From Streptomyces phyllanthi (GTDB lineage: Bacteria; Actinomycetota; Actinomycetes; Streptomycetales; Streptomycetaceae), in NCBI RefSeq assembly GCF_009377205.1, contig NZ_VJZE01000029.1, forward strand, positions 1 to 39,930: DNA of 39,930 bases, written 5' to 3'. A program made the translations under genes and the position numbers. Positions 23,902-31,572 of the stretch are shown here, one piece after another. The notes beneath the pieces were generated by a model, which was not told where the DNA came from, did not search any database, and saw only the letters and a list, made by a program, of their open reading frames with translations. Every line of letters starts with the position of its first letter. Within the stretch, counting starts at the first letter, position 1.

Positions 23902-24771
23902 ATGGTGAACGGTCAGTGGTACCCGCCGGAGTGGCCGGAACGCATCCGTGCGCTGGCGGAGGGCACGCTCACGCCGGTCGTCCCCAAGCGGGCGGCCACC
24001 GTCATCCTGGTCAGGGACACGGACGGCACCCCCGCCGTGCACATGCTGCGCAGACGCGCCTCCATGGCCTTCGCCGGAGGCGCGTACGCGTATCCGGGCG
24101 GCGGAGTGGACCCGCGCGACGACGAGCGCCAGATCCGCTGGGCAGGCCCCACGCGCGCGTGGTGGGCGGACAGGCTGGGTGTCGACGAGACGGGTGCCCA
24201 GGCCATTGTCTGCGCGGCCGTACGGGAGACGTACGAGGAGGCGGGCGTCCTCCTGGCGGGCCCGACCGCCGACTCCGTGGTCGGAGACACGACGGGGGAG
24301 GACTGGGAGGCGGACCGCGCGGCCGTGGCCGCCCGTGACCTGTCCTTCGCCGAGTTCCTGGAGCGCAGGGGGCTCGTGCTGCGCTCCGATCTCCTGGGCG
24401 TCTGGACCCGGTGGATCACCCCGGAGTTCGAGCCGCGCCGCTACGACACCTGGTTCTTCGTGGCCGCCCTCCCGGAGGGCCAGCGCACGCGCAACGCCTC
24501 CACGGAGGCCGACCGCACCGTGTGGATCCGCCCCCGGGACGCGGCCGAGGGGTACGACAAGGGCGAGCTGCTGATGATGCCGCCGACCATCGCGACCCTG
24601 CGCCAGCTCGTCCCGTACGCCACGGCCGGGGACGTACTGGCCGCCGCGCCCGGGCGAGACCTGGAGCCGGTCCTCGCCCAGGCCCGACTGGAGGACGGCG
24701 AGATCGTCCTCTCCTGGCCCGGTCACGACGAGTTCACCAAACACATCCGTGCGGGGGACGCCCCGGCATGA
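23902..24771 (+). CDS. Nudix hydrolase, NUDT19-like with split Nudix box
   Basis: A 289-residue pyrophosphohydrolase of the Nudix superfamily. The Nudix box is interrupted: the front half AYPGGGVDPRDD is separated by about 35 residues from the back half CAAVRETYEEAGVLL, which still holds the metal-binding REXXEE core as RETYEE. Insertions of this kind are known in NUDT19-type CoA diphosphatases, so a CoA or nucleotide-sugar substrate is possible. The C-terminal part is typical (DLLGVWTRWITPEFEPRRYD). The gene starts leaderlessly and ends in an ATGA overlap with the first of three mini-ORFs leading to the MBL-fold gene, so it heads an operon. Confidence 0.9.
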   Translation: MVNGQWYPPEWPERIRALAEGTLTPVVPKRAATVILVRDTDGTPAVHMLRRRASMAFAGGAYAYPGGGVDPRDDERQIRWAGPTRAWWADRLGVDETGAQAIVCAAVRETYEEAGVLLAGPTADSVVGDTTGEDWEADRAAVAARDLSFAEFLERRGLVLRSDLLGVWTRWITPEFEPRRYDTWFFVAALPEGQRTRNASTEADRTVWIRPRDAAEGYDKGELLMMPPTIATLRQLVPYATAGDVLAAAPGRDLEPVLAQARLEDGEIVLSWPGHDEFTKHIRAGDAPA

Positions 24772-24800
24772 GCCACGCTTGGGAAGGTGTCCTCGCATGA
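24768..24800 (+). CDS. coupled mini-ORF a (10 codons)
   Basis: Reads MSHAWEGVLA. Its ATG overlaps the Nudix stop (ATGA) and its own stop overlaps the ATG of the next mini-ORF. It contains GGAAGG (24782-24787), 9 nt before that next start. It derives from a duplicated start region; whether the peptide matters is unknown. Confidence 0.45.
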   Translation: MSHAWEGVLA

Positions 24801-24856
24801 GGACGCCCCATAACGTGCCCGCCACGAGCAACGCCTTGGAAGGTACCCCCGTATGA
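24797..24856 (+). CDS. coupled mini-ORF b (19 codons)
   Basis: Reads MRTPHNVPATSNALEGTPV. It starts in an ATGA overlap with mini-ORF a and ends in an ATGA overlap with mini-ORF c; its internal GGAAGG at 24838-24843 would serve mini-ORF c. Confidence 0.45.
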   Translation: MRTPHNVPATSNALEGTPV

Positions 24857-24885
24857 GCAACGTCCTGGAAGGTGCCCTCGTATGA
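24853..24885 (+). CDS. coupled mini-ORF c (10 codons)
   Basis: Reads MSNVLEGALV. Its stop overlaps the ATG of the MBL-fold gene (ATGA), and its internal GGAAGG at 24867-24872 is the ribosome-binding site of that gene. Confidence 0.45.
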   Translation: MSNVLEGALV

Positions 24886-25712
24886 CGGACGCCGCCGCGC
24901 TTCCCGGCCAGCCGCGGGGCGGGGTCGTCACCGGTCCCGCCACCGCGCGTGCCGTCAACGTGCTCGCGCCCAACGCGTCCGCGATGACCCTCGACGGCAC
25001 GAACACCTGGATCCTGTCCGAGCCCGACTCCGAGTCGGCGGTGGTCGTCGACCCCGGGCCGCTGGACGACGGGCATCTGCGCAACGTCGTCGACACGGCG
25101 GAGAAGGCAGGGAAGCGGATAGCGCTCACCCTCCTCACGCACGGCCACCCCGACCACGCGGAGGGCGCGACACGGTTCGCCGAGCTCACGGGGACCAAGG
25201 TGCGCGCCCTGGATCCGGCGCTGCGGCTCGGGGACGAGGGGCTCGGCGCGGGTGACGTGGTGGTGCTCGGCGGGCTGGAGCTGCGGGTCGTGCGCACCCC
25301 CGGGCACACCGCCGACTCGCTGTGCTTCCATCTCCCGGCCGATCAGGCGGTCCTGACGGGTGACACCATCCTGGGGCGAGGAACGACGGTCGTGGCCCAC
25401 CCCGACGGCCGTCTCGGGGACTATCTCGACTCCCTCCGGCGCCTCAGGTCACTGACGGTCGACGACGGCGTCCACACCGTCCTCCCCGGCCACGGTCCCG
25501 TTCTGGACGACGCCCAGGGCGCCGTCGAGTTCTACCTCGCCCACCGTGCCAACAGGCTCGCGCAGGTCGAGACGGCGGTCGAGAACGGCTACCGCACGGC
25601 GGGCGAGATCGTGGCCCACGTGTACGCGGACGTGGACCGGTCCCTGTGGCCGGCGGCCGAGCTGTCGGTACGGGCGCAGCTGGACTATCTGCGGGAGCAC
25701 GGGCTCATCTAG
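24882..25712 (+). CDS. MBL-fold metallo-hydrolase (LACTB2-like)
   Basis: A 276-residue metallo-beta-lactamase-fold protein. The zinc motifs are complete: THGHPDHAEG near residue 86, TPGHTADSL, GDTILGRG and LPGHGPVLDD. The C-terminus (VYADVDRSLWPAAELSVRAQ and on) matches the winged-helix extension of LACTB2-type hydrolases, whose relatives cleave RNA or thioesters; activity here is unproven. The ribosome-binding site GGAAGG lies inside the preceding mini-ORF, and the start overlaps that mini-ORF's stop. It is the last gene of the Nudix operon, followed by a stem-loop shared with convergent crp. Confidence 0.92.
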   Translation: MTDAAALPGQPRGGVVTGPATARAVNVLAPNASAMTLDGTNTWILSEPDSESAVVVDPGPLDDGHLRNVVDTAEKAGKRIALTLLTHGHPDHAEGATRFAELTGTKVRALDPALRLGDEGLGAGDVVVLGGLELRVVRTPGHTADSLCFHLPADQAVLTGDTILGRGTTVVAHPDGRLGDYLDSLRRLRSLTVDDGVHTVLPGHGPVLDDAQGAVEFYLAHRANRLAQVETAVENGYRTAGEIVAHVYADVDRSLWPAAELSVRAQLDYLREHGLI

Positions 25713-25843
25713 GCCCTTCGGCTGGATCATCCCGGCGTCGCAGGACCTGGCACGCACTCCCCCAAACTCTTCGAGCAGGGGCGCCCATCGCGTCGCCTGC
25801 CGCAGTAGCGGCTGGGGCTGGGGCGGGGTTGGCCGCGAACTGG

Positions 25844-25880
25844 AACGGGGTCCCGTCCTCCGAGGAGGCGGAACCCCGTT
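25844..25880. terminator. bidirectional terminator between MBL and crp genes
   Basis: AACGGGGTCC pairs with GGAACCCCGTT apart from one mismatch, with a CCTCC/GGAGG inner stem. Both flanking genes converge on it. Confidence 0.75.
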
Positions 25881-25893
25881 GGTGTGCCTGAGG

Positions 25894-26568
25894 TCAGCGT
25901 GAGCGCTTGGCGAGGCGCTCGACGTCCAGGAGGATCACCGCGCGGGCCTCCAGGCGGAGCCAGCCGCGGCCCGCGAAGTCGGCGAGGGCCTTGTTGACCG
26001 TCTCGCGGGAGGCGCCGACGAGCTGGGCGAGCTCCTCCTGCGTGAGGTCGTGCACGACATGGATGCCCTCCTCGGACTGCACGCCGAAACGGCGGGACAG
26101 ATCCAGGAGCGCCCGGGCCACACGGCCGGGGACGTCCGAGAAGACCAGGTCGGACATCTGGTCGTTGGTCTTGCGCAGTCGGCGGGCGACGGCGCGCAGC
26201 AGGGCGCCGGCCACCTCCGGGCGGGCGTTCAGCCAGGGCTGGAGGTCGCCGTGGCCCAGGCCGAGCAGCTTGACCTCGGTGAGTGCGGTGGCCGTGGCCG
26301 TACGCGGACCCGGGTCGAAGAGCGACAGCTCGCCGATGAGTTCGCCGGGGCCGACGACGGCCAGCATGTTCTCCCGGCCGTCGGGGGACGTGCGGTGGAG
26401 CTTGACCTTGCCCTCCGTGACCACGTACAGGCGGTCACCGGGGTCGCCCTCATGGAACAGGGCGTCACCACGCGCGAGGGTCACCTCACTCATGGAGGCG
26501 CGGAGCTCCGCGGCCTGCTCGTCGTCGAGCGCCGCGAAGAGCGGATTGCGCCGCAGAACGTCGTCCAC
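25894..26568 (-). CDS. crp: Crp/Fnr-family transcriptional regulator
   Basis: A 224-residue cyclic-nucleotide-binding-type regulator nearly identical by eye to streptomycete Crp (SCO3571), which controls germination, growth and secondary metabolism. The N-terminal beta-roll includes GDALFHEGDPGDRLYVVTEG and GELIGELSLFDPGPRTATAT, the phosphate-binding-cassette region; a long dimer helix follows; then the winged helix-turn-helix, with LTQEELAQLVGASRETVNKA as recognition region. The frame is open to an ATG at 26670, but the GTG at 26568 follows AAGGAGAAACTC and gives the family length. A TGTGA/TCACA palindrome lies about 90 bases upstream, a candidate autoregulatory site. Confidence 0.95.
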   Translation of the reverse strand: MDDVLRRNPLFAALDDEQAAELRASMSEVTLARGDALFHEGDPGDRLYVVTEGKVKLHRTSPDGRENMLAVVGPGELIGELSLFDPGPRTATATALTEVKLLGLGHGDLQPWLNARPEVAGALLRAVARRLRKTNDQMSDLVFSDVPGRVARALLDLSRRFGVQSEEGIHVVHDLTQEELAQLVGASRETVNKALADFAGRGWLRLEARAVILLDVERLAKRSR

Positions 26569-26604
26569 GAGTTTCTCCTTGTCGACCTGCTCAGGGGATC
26601 TTGC

Positions 26605-26623
26605 TCCCCGTGGTACCAGGGGA
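26605..26623 (-). promoter_or_regulatory. inverted repeat in the crp leader
   Basis: TCCCC and GGGGA flank the palindrome TGGTACCA, forming a small hairpin about 40 bases before the crp start. Confidence 0.45.
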
Positions 26624-26657
26624 CCGTGCTCCCCATTTTGCCGGACGGTCCAAACAG

Positions 26658-26671
26658 TGTGATCTGTCACA
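26658..26671. promoter_or_regulatory. Crp-like palindrome in the crp/nth divergent region
   Basis: TGTGATCTGTCACA is a perfect TGTGA/TCACA inverted repeat with a 4-nt spacer (E. coli sites have 6). It sits about 90 bases before crp and 103 before nth, so Crp could control both. Confidence 0.55.
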
Positions 26672-26761
26672 AGGATGCCGTACAGGGGTGGCGGGGTACT
26701 CGGCAGGGGTCCAATTGGCAGCCGATCTTATGGGGCCGGGGCGGATGTCGGTGGCGGGCTC

Positions 26762-26767
26762 TAGGCT
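26762..26767 (+). promoter_or_regulatory. -10 box of a likely leaderless transcript
   Basis: TAGGCT ends 6 nt before the GTG at 26774, with no ribosome-binding site. Confidence 0.5.
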
Positions 26768-26773
26768 GGCCGG

Positions 26774-27883
26774 GTGTCCAAATCGCCGGTGAGAGCACAG
26801 GCCAAGGGAGCTGGACGGGTGGTTGTACGTCGCGATTCCGCTGTGGGCGAACAGGTCCCTGCGGAGGCGAAGAAAACGGCAAAGGCGGTCAAGGCGACGG
26901 CGGCCGCGGAGGCCGCCGCCCCGGACGAGGCTGCCGGGCCGACCGCCAGGAGAGCCGGGAGGAAGGCCCCGGCGAAGAGCGCGTCGGCGAGGAGCACGCC
27001 GGGGCGCGCCGTGAAGAAGGCTGCTCCGTCGAAGAAGGCCACCGCCGCCCCCGGCAAGGACGGCAAGGACGTACCGGGCGCCCGGACCGCGGCCGTGAAG
27101 CCCCCCAAGGAGGAGTCCCGCACGGCCCTCGTCCGCCGCGCCCGCCGTATCAACCGCGAGCTCGCCGAGGTGTACCCGTACGCGCACCCGGAGCTGGACT
27201 TCGAGAACCCGTTCCAGCTGGTCGTGGCCACGGTCCTGTCCGCCCAGACCACGGACCTGCGGGTGAACCAGACGACGCCGGCGCTCTTCGCGAAGTACCC
27301 GACGCCCGAGGACCTGGCCGCGGCCGACCCCGAGGAGGTCGAGGAGATCCTGCGGCCGTGCGGTTTCTTCCGGGCCAAGACCAAGTCGGTCATGGGACTG
27401 TCCAAGGCCCTGGTGGAGGAGTTCGGCGGCGAGGTCCCCGGACGGCTGGAGGACCTGGTCAAGCTGCCCGGCGTCGGCCGCAAGACCGCTTTCGTGGTGC
27501 TCGGCAACGCCTTCGGGCGGCCCGGGATCACCGTGGACACGCACTTCCAGCGGCTGGTACGGCGCTGGAGGTGGACCGACCAGACCGACCCGGACAAGAT
27601 CGAGGCGGCCGTCGGCGCGCTCTTCCCCAAGAGCGAGTGGACGATGCTCTCGCACCATGTGATCTTCCACGGCCGCCGTATCTGCCACGCCCGCAAGCCC
27701 GCGTGCGGTGCCTGCCCCATCGCCCCGCTCTGCCCGGCGTTCGGCGAGGGCGAGACCGACCCGGAGAAGGCGAAGAAGCTCCTGAAGTACGAGAAGGGCG
27801 GTTTCCCGGGCCAGCGCCTCAAGCCGCCTCAGTCGTACCTGGACGCGGGCGGTATCCCGGCACCCCCACTGGGGGCCGCGTGA
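26774..27883 (+). CDS. nth: endonuclease III with a Lys/Ala-rich N-terminal extension
   Basis: Base-excision-repair DNA glycosylase/AP lyase that removes oxidised pyrimidines. The catalytic core (about residues 115-345) has [12 protein letters not shown], the helix-hairpin-helix LPGVGRKTA with the catalytic Lys near 237, VDTHFQRL with the catalytic Asp near 256, and the [4Fe-4S] loop [17 protein letters not shown] (C-x6-C-x2-C-x5-C). The first ~115 residues are an unusual disordered tail rich in Lys, Ala and Arg ([19 protein letters not shown]), reminiscent of histone H1. The total of 369 residues compares with about 211 in E. coli Nth. The GTG start follows a leaderless -10 box; an internal start would shorten the tail, but none has a clear site. 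Divergent from crp. Confidence 0.93.
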   Translation: MSKSPVRAQAKGAGRVVVRRDSAVGEQVPAEAKKTAKAVKATAAAEAAAPDEAAGPTARRAGRKAPAKSASARSTPGRAVKKAAPSKKATAAPGKDGKDVPGARTAAVKPPKEESRTALVRRARRINRELAEVYPYAHPELDFENPFQLVVATVLSAQTTDLRVNQTTPALFAKYPTPEDLAAADPEEVEEILRPCGFFRAKTKSVMGLSKALVEEFGGEVPGRLEDLVKLPGVGRKTAFVVLGNAFGRPGITVDTHFQRLVRRWRWTDQTDPDKIEAAVGALFPKSEWTMLSHHVIFHGRRICHARKPACGACPIAPLCPAFGEGETDPEKAKKLLKYEKGGFPGQRLKPPQSYLDAGGIPAPPLGAA

Positions 27884-28064
27884 CGGCGGCCGCACGGCGG
27901 GGATGCCGTACGGGACGCCCGGCGGGCCCTGCCCGCACCCGGCACTCCACCGGAGGCCGCGCGCCCGCCGTCGAGGCCCGTACGGCAGGACACCCGCACG
28001 AGGGACCCGCGGAACGATCCGCGGTGACGTGTGCGTTGGGATCGGCAGAACGACGGGGGTGGCG

Positions 28065-28760
28065 ATGACGCACGCGAGCAACACGCACCACGGGCGACTG
28101 GTGCTGAGCAAGGAGGGCCTGCCCGGCTGGCTTGATCCGGTGGTGCACGCCGTGGAGATGGTGGAGCCGCCGCAGCTGAGCCGATTCCTCCCGCCGGCGA
28201 ACGGCGCGGGGCGGCAGTCCGCCGTGCTCGTCCTGTTCGGCGAGGGCGAGCGGGGACCCGAGCTGCTGCTCATGGAGCGGGCGAGTTCCCTGCGGTCGCA
28301 TGCCGGGCAGCCGTCCTTCCCCGGCGGCGCCCTCGACCCCGAGGACGGCGATCCGCAGGCCGACGGGCCGCTGCGGGCCGCTCTCCGCGAGGCCGAGGAG
28401 GAGACCGGGCTCGATCCGGGCGGCGTCCAGCTCTTCGGTGTGCTGCCCAAGCTCTACATTCCGGTGAGCGGGTTCGTGGTCACCCCCGTGCTGGGCTGGT
28501 GGCGCGAGCCGAGCCCGGTGGGTGTCGTCGATCCGAACGAGACGGCCCGTGTCTTCACCGTCCCCGTGGCGGATCTCACGGACCCCGCCAACCGCGCCAC
28601 CACCGTCCACCCCAGCGGCCACAGAGGTCCGGCATTTCTGGTCGAATCCGCCCTGGTGTGGGGTTTTACAGCCGGGATCATCGACCGTCTGTTGCACTTC
28701 GCGGGCTGGGAGCGACCTTGGGACCGTGAGAAGCAGGTCCCGCTCGACTGGCGCTCATGA
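28065..28760 (+). CDS. Nudix CoA pyrophosphatase-like hydrolase
   Basis: A 231-residue Nudix protein of the NudL/Nudt7 type. It has the CoA-specific motif LLMERASSLRSHAGQPSFPGG just ahead of a Nudix box whose metal-binding end is LREAEEETGL. Family members hydrolyse CoA and CoA derivatives to phosphopantetheine and 3',5'-ADP. The frame is open from 27903 without conserved sequence, so I place the start at the ATG at 28065; the GTG two codons earlier is also possible. The 180 bases between nth and this gene hold nothing else recognisable. It is followed 120 bases later by the protease gene. Confidence 0.88.
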   Translation: MTHASNTHHGRLVLSKEGLPGWLDPVVHAVEMVEPPQLSRFLPPANGAGRQSAVLVLFGEGERGPELLLMERASSLRSHAGQPSFPGGALDPEDGDPQADGPLRAALREAEEETGLDPGGVQLFGVLPKLYIPVSGFVVTPVLGWWREPSPVGVVDPNETARVFTVPVADLTDPANRATTVHPSGHRGPAFLVESALVWGFTAGIIDRLLHFAGWERPWDREKQVPLDWRS

Positions 28761-28880
28761 CAGGGTGGCACCCGTGTTGTGTGCTTACGGGGGACGACGC
28801 GTCCGTGCGCCGCTGTGCGGCGGGTCCGCCCTTCGGCAGGGGATCGGCGACCGCAAGGCGATGAGGCGAGGCTAGAAGCA

Positions 28881-30080
28881 GTGAACGTGCTGGACATCCT
28901 GTTGCTGGTCGCCGCGGTGTGGTTCGCGATCGTGGGCTATCGCCAGGGCTTCGTCGTCGGCATCCTGTCGGTGATCGGTTTCCTGGGCGGCGGTCTCGTC
29001 GCGGTCTATCTGCTTCCCGTCGTCTGGGACGCGCTCACCGACAGTGCGGAGGTGAGCACGACCGCCGCCGTCGTCGCGGTGATCGTCGTCATCGTCTGCG
29101 CCTCCGTGGGGCAGGCCTTCACCACACACCTGGGGAACAGACTGCGCCGGTACATCACCTGGTCCCCGGCCCGCGCCCTCGACGCCACCGGTGGTGCCCT
29201 CGTCAACGTGGTGGCGATGCTCCTGGTCGCCTGGCTGATCGGTTCCGCGCTCGCGGGGACGACGCTGCCGACGCTCGGCAAGGAGGTGCGCAGCTCCAAG
29301 GTGCTGCAGGGCGTGTCCCGCGCCCTGCCGGACCAGGCGGCCACATGGTTCGCGGACTTCTCCTCGGTCCTCGCGCAGAACGGCTTCCCGCAGGTCTTCA
29401 GCCCCTTCGCGAACGAGCAGATCACCAATGTCCCGCCGCCCGACCCGAAGCTGGCGAAGAGCGTCGTCGCGCAGCGTGCCAAGGGGTCCATCGTCAAGGT
29501 CATGGGCACCGCCGAGAGCTGCGGAAAGGTCCTCGAAGGCACCGGGTTCGTCTTCGGCCAGCGCCGTGTGATGACCAACGCGCACGTGGTGGGCGGCATC
29601 GACGAGCCCACCGTCCAGATCGGGGGCGAGGGCCGCAAGTACGACGCCACGGTCGTCCTCTACGACTGGGAGCGCGACATCGCCGTACTGGATGTGCCGA
29701 GCCTGAACGCGCCGGTGCTCAAGTTCACGAACTCGGACGCGGCCAGCGGCGACGGCGCGATCGTGGCGGGCTTCCCGGAGAACGGGGCGTACGACGTGCG
29801 CTCCGCGCGCGTGCGCGACCGCATCACGGCCAACGGCCCGGACATCTACCACCGCGGCACCGTCCACCGCGACGTGTACTCGCTCTACGCGACCGTCCGC
29901 CAGGGCAACTCCGGCGGCCCGCTGCTCACGCCCGACGGCAAGGTGTACGGCGTGGTCTTCGCCAAGTCCCTCGACGACCCGGACACCGGGTACGCGCTCA
30001 CCGTGGACGAGATCCAGGAGGACATCACCAAGGGGCGCACCGCCAACCAGCAGGTGGACAGCGACAGCTGCGCGCTCTAG
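28881..30080 (+). CDS. MarP-type membrane serine protease
   Basis: A 399-residue protein with four N-terminal helices in a CvpA (colicin V production)-like domain (LDILLLVAAVWFAIVGYRQG and on to residue 150), then an extracytoplasmic trypsin-like domain. The triad is visible: His in TNAHVVGG near 234, Asp in ERDIAVLD near 265 and Ser in QGNSGGPL near 343. The architecture is that of mycobacterial MarP, a periplasmic protease required for acid resistance that activates a peptidoglycan hydrolase; the streptomycete role is inferred. The GTG at 28881 is chosen; the GTG at 28887 is an alternative because TAGAAG lies 8 nt before it. The frame is open further upstream without signals. Confidence 0.92.
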   Translation: MNVLDILLLVAAVWFAIVGYRQGFVVGILSVIGFLGGGLVAVYLLPVVWDALTDSAEVSTTAAVVAVIVVIVCASVGQAFTTHLGNRLRRYITWSPARALDATGGALVNVVAMLLVAWLIGSALAGTTLPTLGKEVRSSKVLQGVSRALPDQAATWFADFSSVLAQNGFPQVFSPFANEQITNVPPPDPKLAKSVVAQRAKGSIVKVMGTAESCGKVLEGTGFVFGQRRVMTNAHVVGGIDEPTVQIGGEGRKYDATVVLYDWERDIAVLDVPSLNAPVLKFTNSDAASGDGAIVAGFPENGAYDVRSARVRDRITANGPDIYHRGTVHRDVYSLYATVRQGNSGGPLLTPDGKVYGVVFAKSLDDPDTGYALTVDEIQEDITKGRTANQQVDSDSCAL

Positions 30081-30210
30081 GTGGCCGTCCGGCGGATCAG
30101 GGGCGCACAGACCCCCGTCGGCGACCGGGCACTCTGTTCGGCGACCGGGCAGTCCGTCGACCAACTGACCAATCCATCGATCGGTCAGAGGGGAGCCGGC
30201 GACACGACGG

Positions 30211-30393
30211 TCAGGCGCGCGGGTGGCGCAGCCGCGCCGAGACCCAGCGGGCCCTGCGGCGCAGAATGCGCGGGATGCCCAGCCTGGGGTCCTCTGTGCC
30301 CGGAACCTGCGGCGTACCCCTCTGGTGGGAGTTCAGGCCCGCGGTCGAGCGGCGGTTGCGTGCTACGTCACTGTAGTCGTGCGTCCAGCCCAT
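30211..30393 (-). CDS. small basic hypothetical protein
   Basis: A 60-residue protein starting MGWTHDYSDVARNRRSTAGL and ending with an Arg-rich stretch (PRILRRRARWVSARLRHPRA). About 85-90% of its third codon positions are G or C, as in real genes here, and AGAGG precedes the ATG at 30393 by about 8 nt. I recall similar short proteins next to this hydrolase cluster in other streptomycetes but cannot verify it. No known domain. It lies downstream of, and in line with, the hydrolase gene at 30520. Confidence 0.55.
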   Translation of the reverse strand: MGWTHDYSDVARNRRSTAGLNSHQRGTPQVPGTEDPRLGIPRILRRRARWVSARLRHPRA

Positions 30394-30519
30394 ACCCCGA
30401 CCTCTGCCCCTGCCCCAAGGTCGATAACCGCCCCCGAGGCCTCCAATTGGCCTATGCGCCAGGCATGGGCCGTTCATGGCACAGGTGTTCGCGTTCGGGC
30501 GCCGGGCGTATCGGAGCGG

Positions 30520-31572
30520 TCACCGGTCGGGTTCGGGATCCTTCAGCCAGCTGACCAGCTCGGTCGAGAACGCGACCGGGTCCTCCTCGTGAGGGAAGTG
30601 CCCCAGCCCGTCGAACAGGCGCCAGCGGTACGGGGCCTCGACGTACTCCCCGGATCCGGCCGCGCTGCGGGTGCGCATCACCGGGTCGAGTGAGCCGTGC
30701 AGATGCAGGGTGGGCACACGGACCGGGCGCTTCATACGGCGGTTGAACTGGATGCCGTCCGGGCGGGCCAGCGAGCGCACCATCCAGCGGTACGGCTCGA
30801 TCGAGCAGTGTGCCGTCGACGGGATGCACATCGCGCGCTGGTACGCCTCCACGGCCTCGTCGTCCGGCGGCCGCGGTCCCGACCAGTCCCGTACCAGACG
30901 GCCCACCAGGGCTCCGTCGTCGGCGGTGAGCTGCCGCTCGGGGATCCAGGGCCGCTGGAACCCCCAGATGTAGGAGCCGGCGGCCGTCTGCTTGGCGTCC
31001 CGCAGCATGGCCGACCGCCAGCGCCTGGGGTGCGGCATCGATGCGACCGCGAGCCGCCGTACGAGCTTGGGGCGCATCACGGCCGCCGTCCACGCCAGGT
31101 ACCCGCCCAGGTCATGACCCACGAGCGCGGCGTCGGGCTCGCCGAGCGACCGTACGACGCCGGTGATGTCGAGGGCGAGGTTGGCGGGGTCGTAGCCCCG
31201 GGGCGTACGGTCGCTGCCGCCGACGCCCCGCAGGTCCATCGCCACGGCCCGGTAGCCGGCGTCGGCGAGGGCGACCATCTGGTGCCGCCATGTCCACCAG
31301 AACTGCGGGAAGCCGTGCAGCAGCAGGACCAGGGGACCGTCACCGAGTTCGGCGATGTGGAAGCGCGCACCGTTGGCTGCGACGTCCCGGTGGGTCACGT
31401 CCTTCGCGCCGGGCACGTCGAGCCGTACGACCGACGCGGGCTGAGCGACGGAACCCGGCACGGAACCCGGCGGCGCTGCGGAGGCCGGAGGGGGCGTGGC
31501 GGCCGTGGACGCCGGGGAGTCGGAAGGCGCCGATGGCGCCGGTGTGTCGGAAGGTGTGGCGGGGTCCGTCAT
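30520..31572 (-). CDS. alpha/beta hydrolase, epoxide-hydrolase-like
   Basis: A 350-residue soluble hydrolase. After a Pro/Ser/Ala-rich N-terminal tail of about 50 residues it shows LLLHGFPQFWWTWRHQM (oxyanion region), GVGGSDRTPRGY and the nucleophile elbow VGHDLGGYLAW with Asp as nucleophile, as in epoxide hydrolases and dehalogenases. The C-terminal acid/His region is LHGSLDPVM and GLGHFPHEEDP. The substrate is unknown. The start overlaps the stop of the upstream holin-X gene as ATGA, indicating an operon. Confidence 0.9.
   Translation of the reverse strand: MTDPATPSDTPAPSAPSDSPASTAATPPPASAAPPGSVPGSVAQPASVVRLDVPGAKDVTHRDVAANGARFHIAELGDGPLVLLLHGFPQFWWTWRHQMVALADAGYRAVAMDLRGVGGSDRTPRGYDPANLALDITGVVRSLGEPDAALVGHDLGGYLAWTAAVMRPKLVRRLAVASMPHPRRWRSAMLRDAKQTAAGSYIWGFQRPWIPERQLTADDGALVGRLVRDWSGPRPPDDEAVEAYQRAMCIPSTAHCSIEPYRWMVRSLARPDGIQFNRRMKRPVRVPTLHLHGSLDPVMRTRSAAGSGEYVEAPYRWRLFDGLGHFPHEEDPVAFSTELVSWLKDPEPDR

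Larger units (their letters stand above)
24768..24884 (+). repeat. triplicated ribosome-binding/start region
   Basis: Three copies of a ~29-bp unit of pattern ATGAGCxACGxxxTGGAAGGTG...CCTCGT (second copy degenerate, at about 24824-24852) are followed by the MBL ATG. Each unit carries a Shine-Dalgarno exactly 9 nt before an ATG. Confidence 0.8.
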
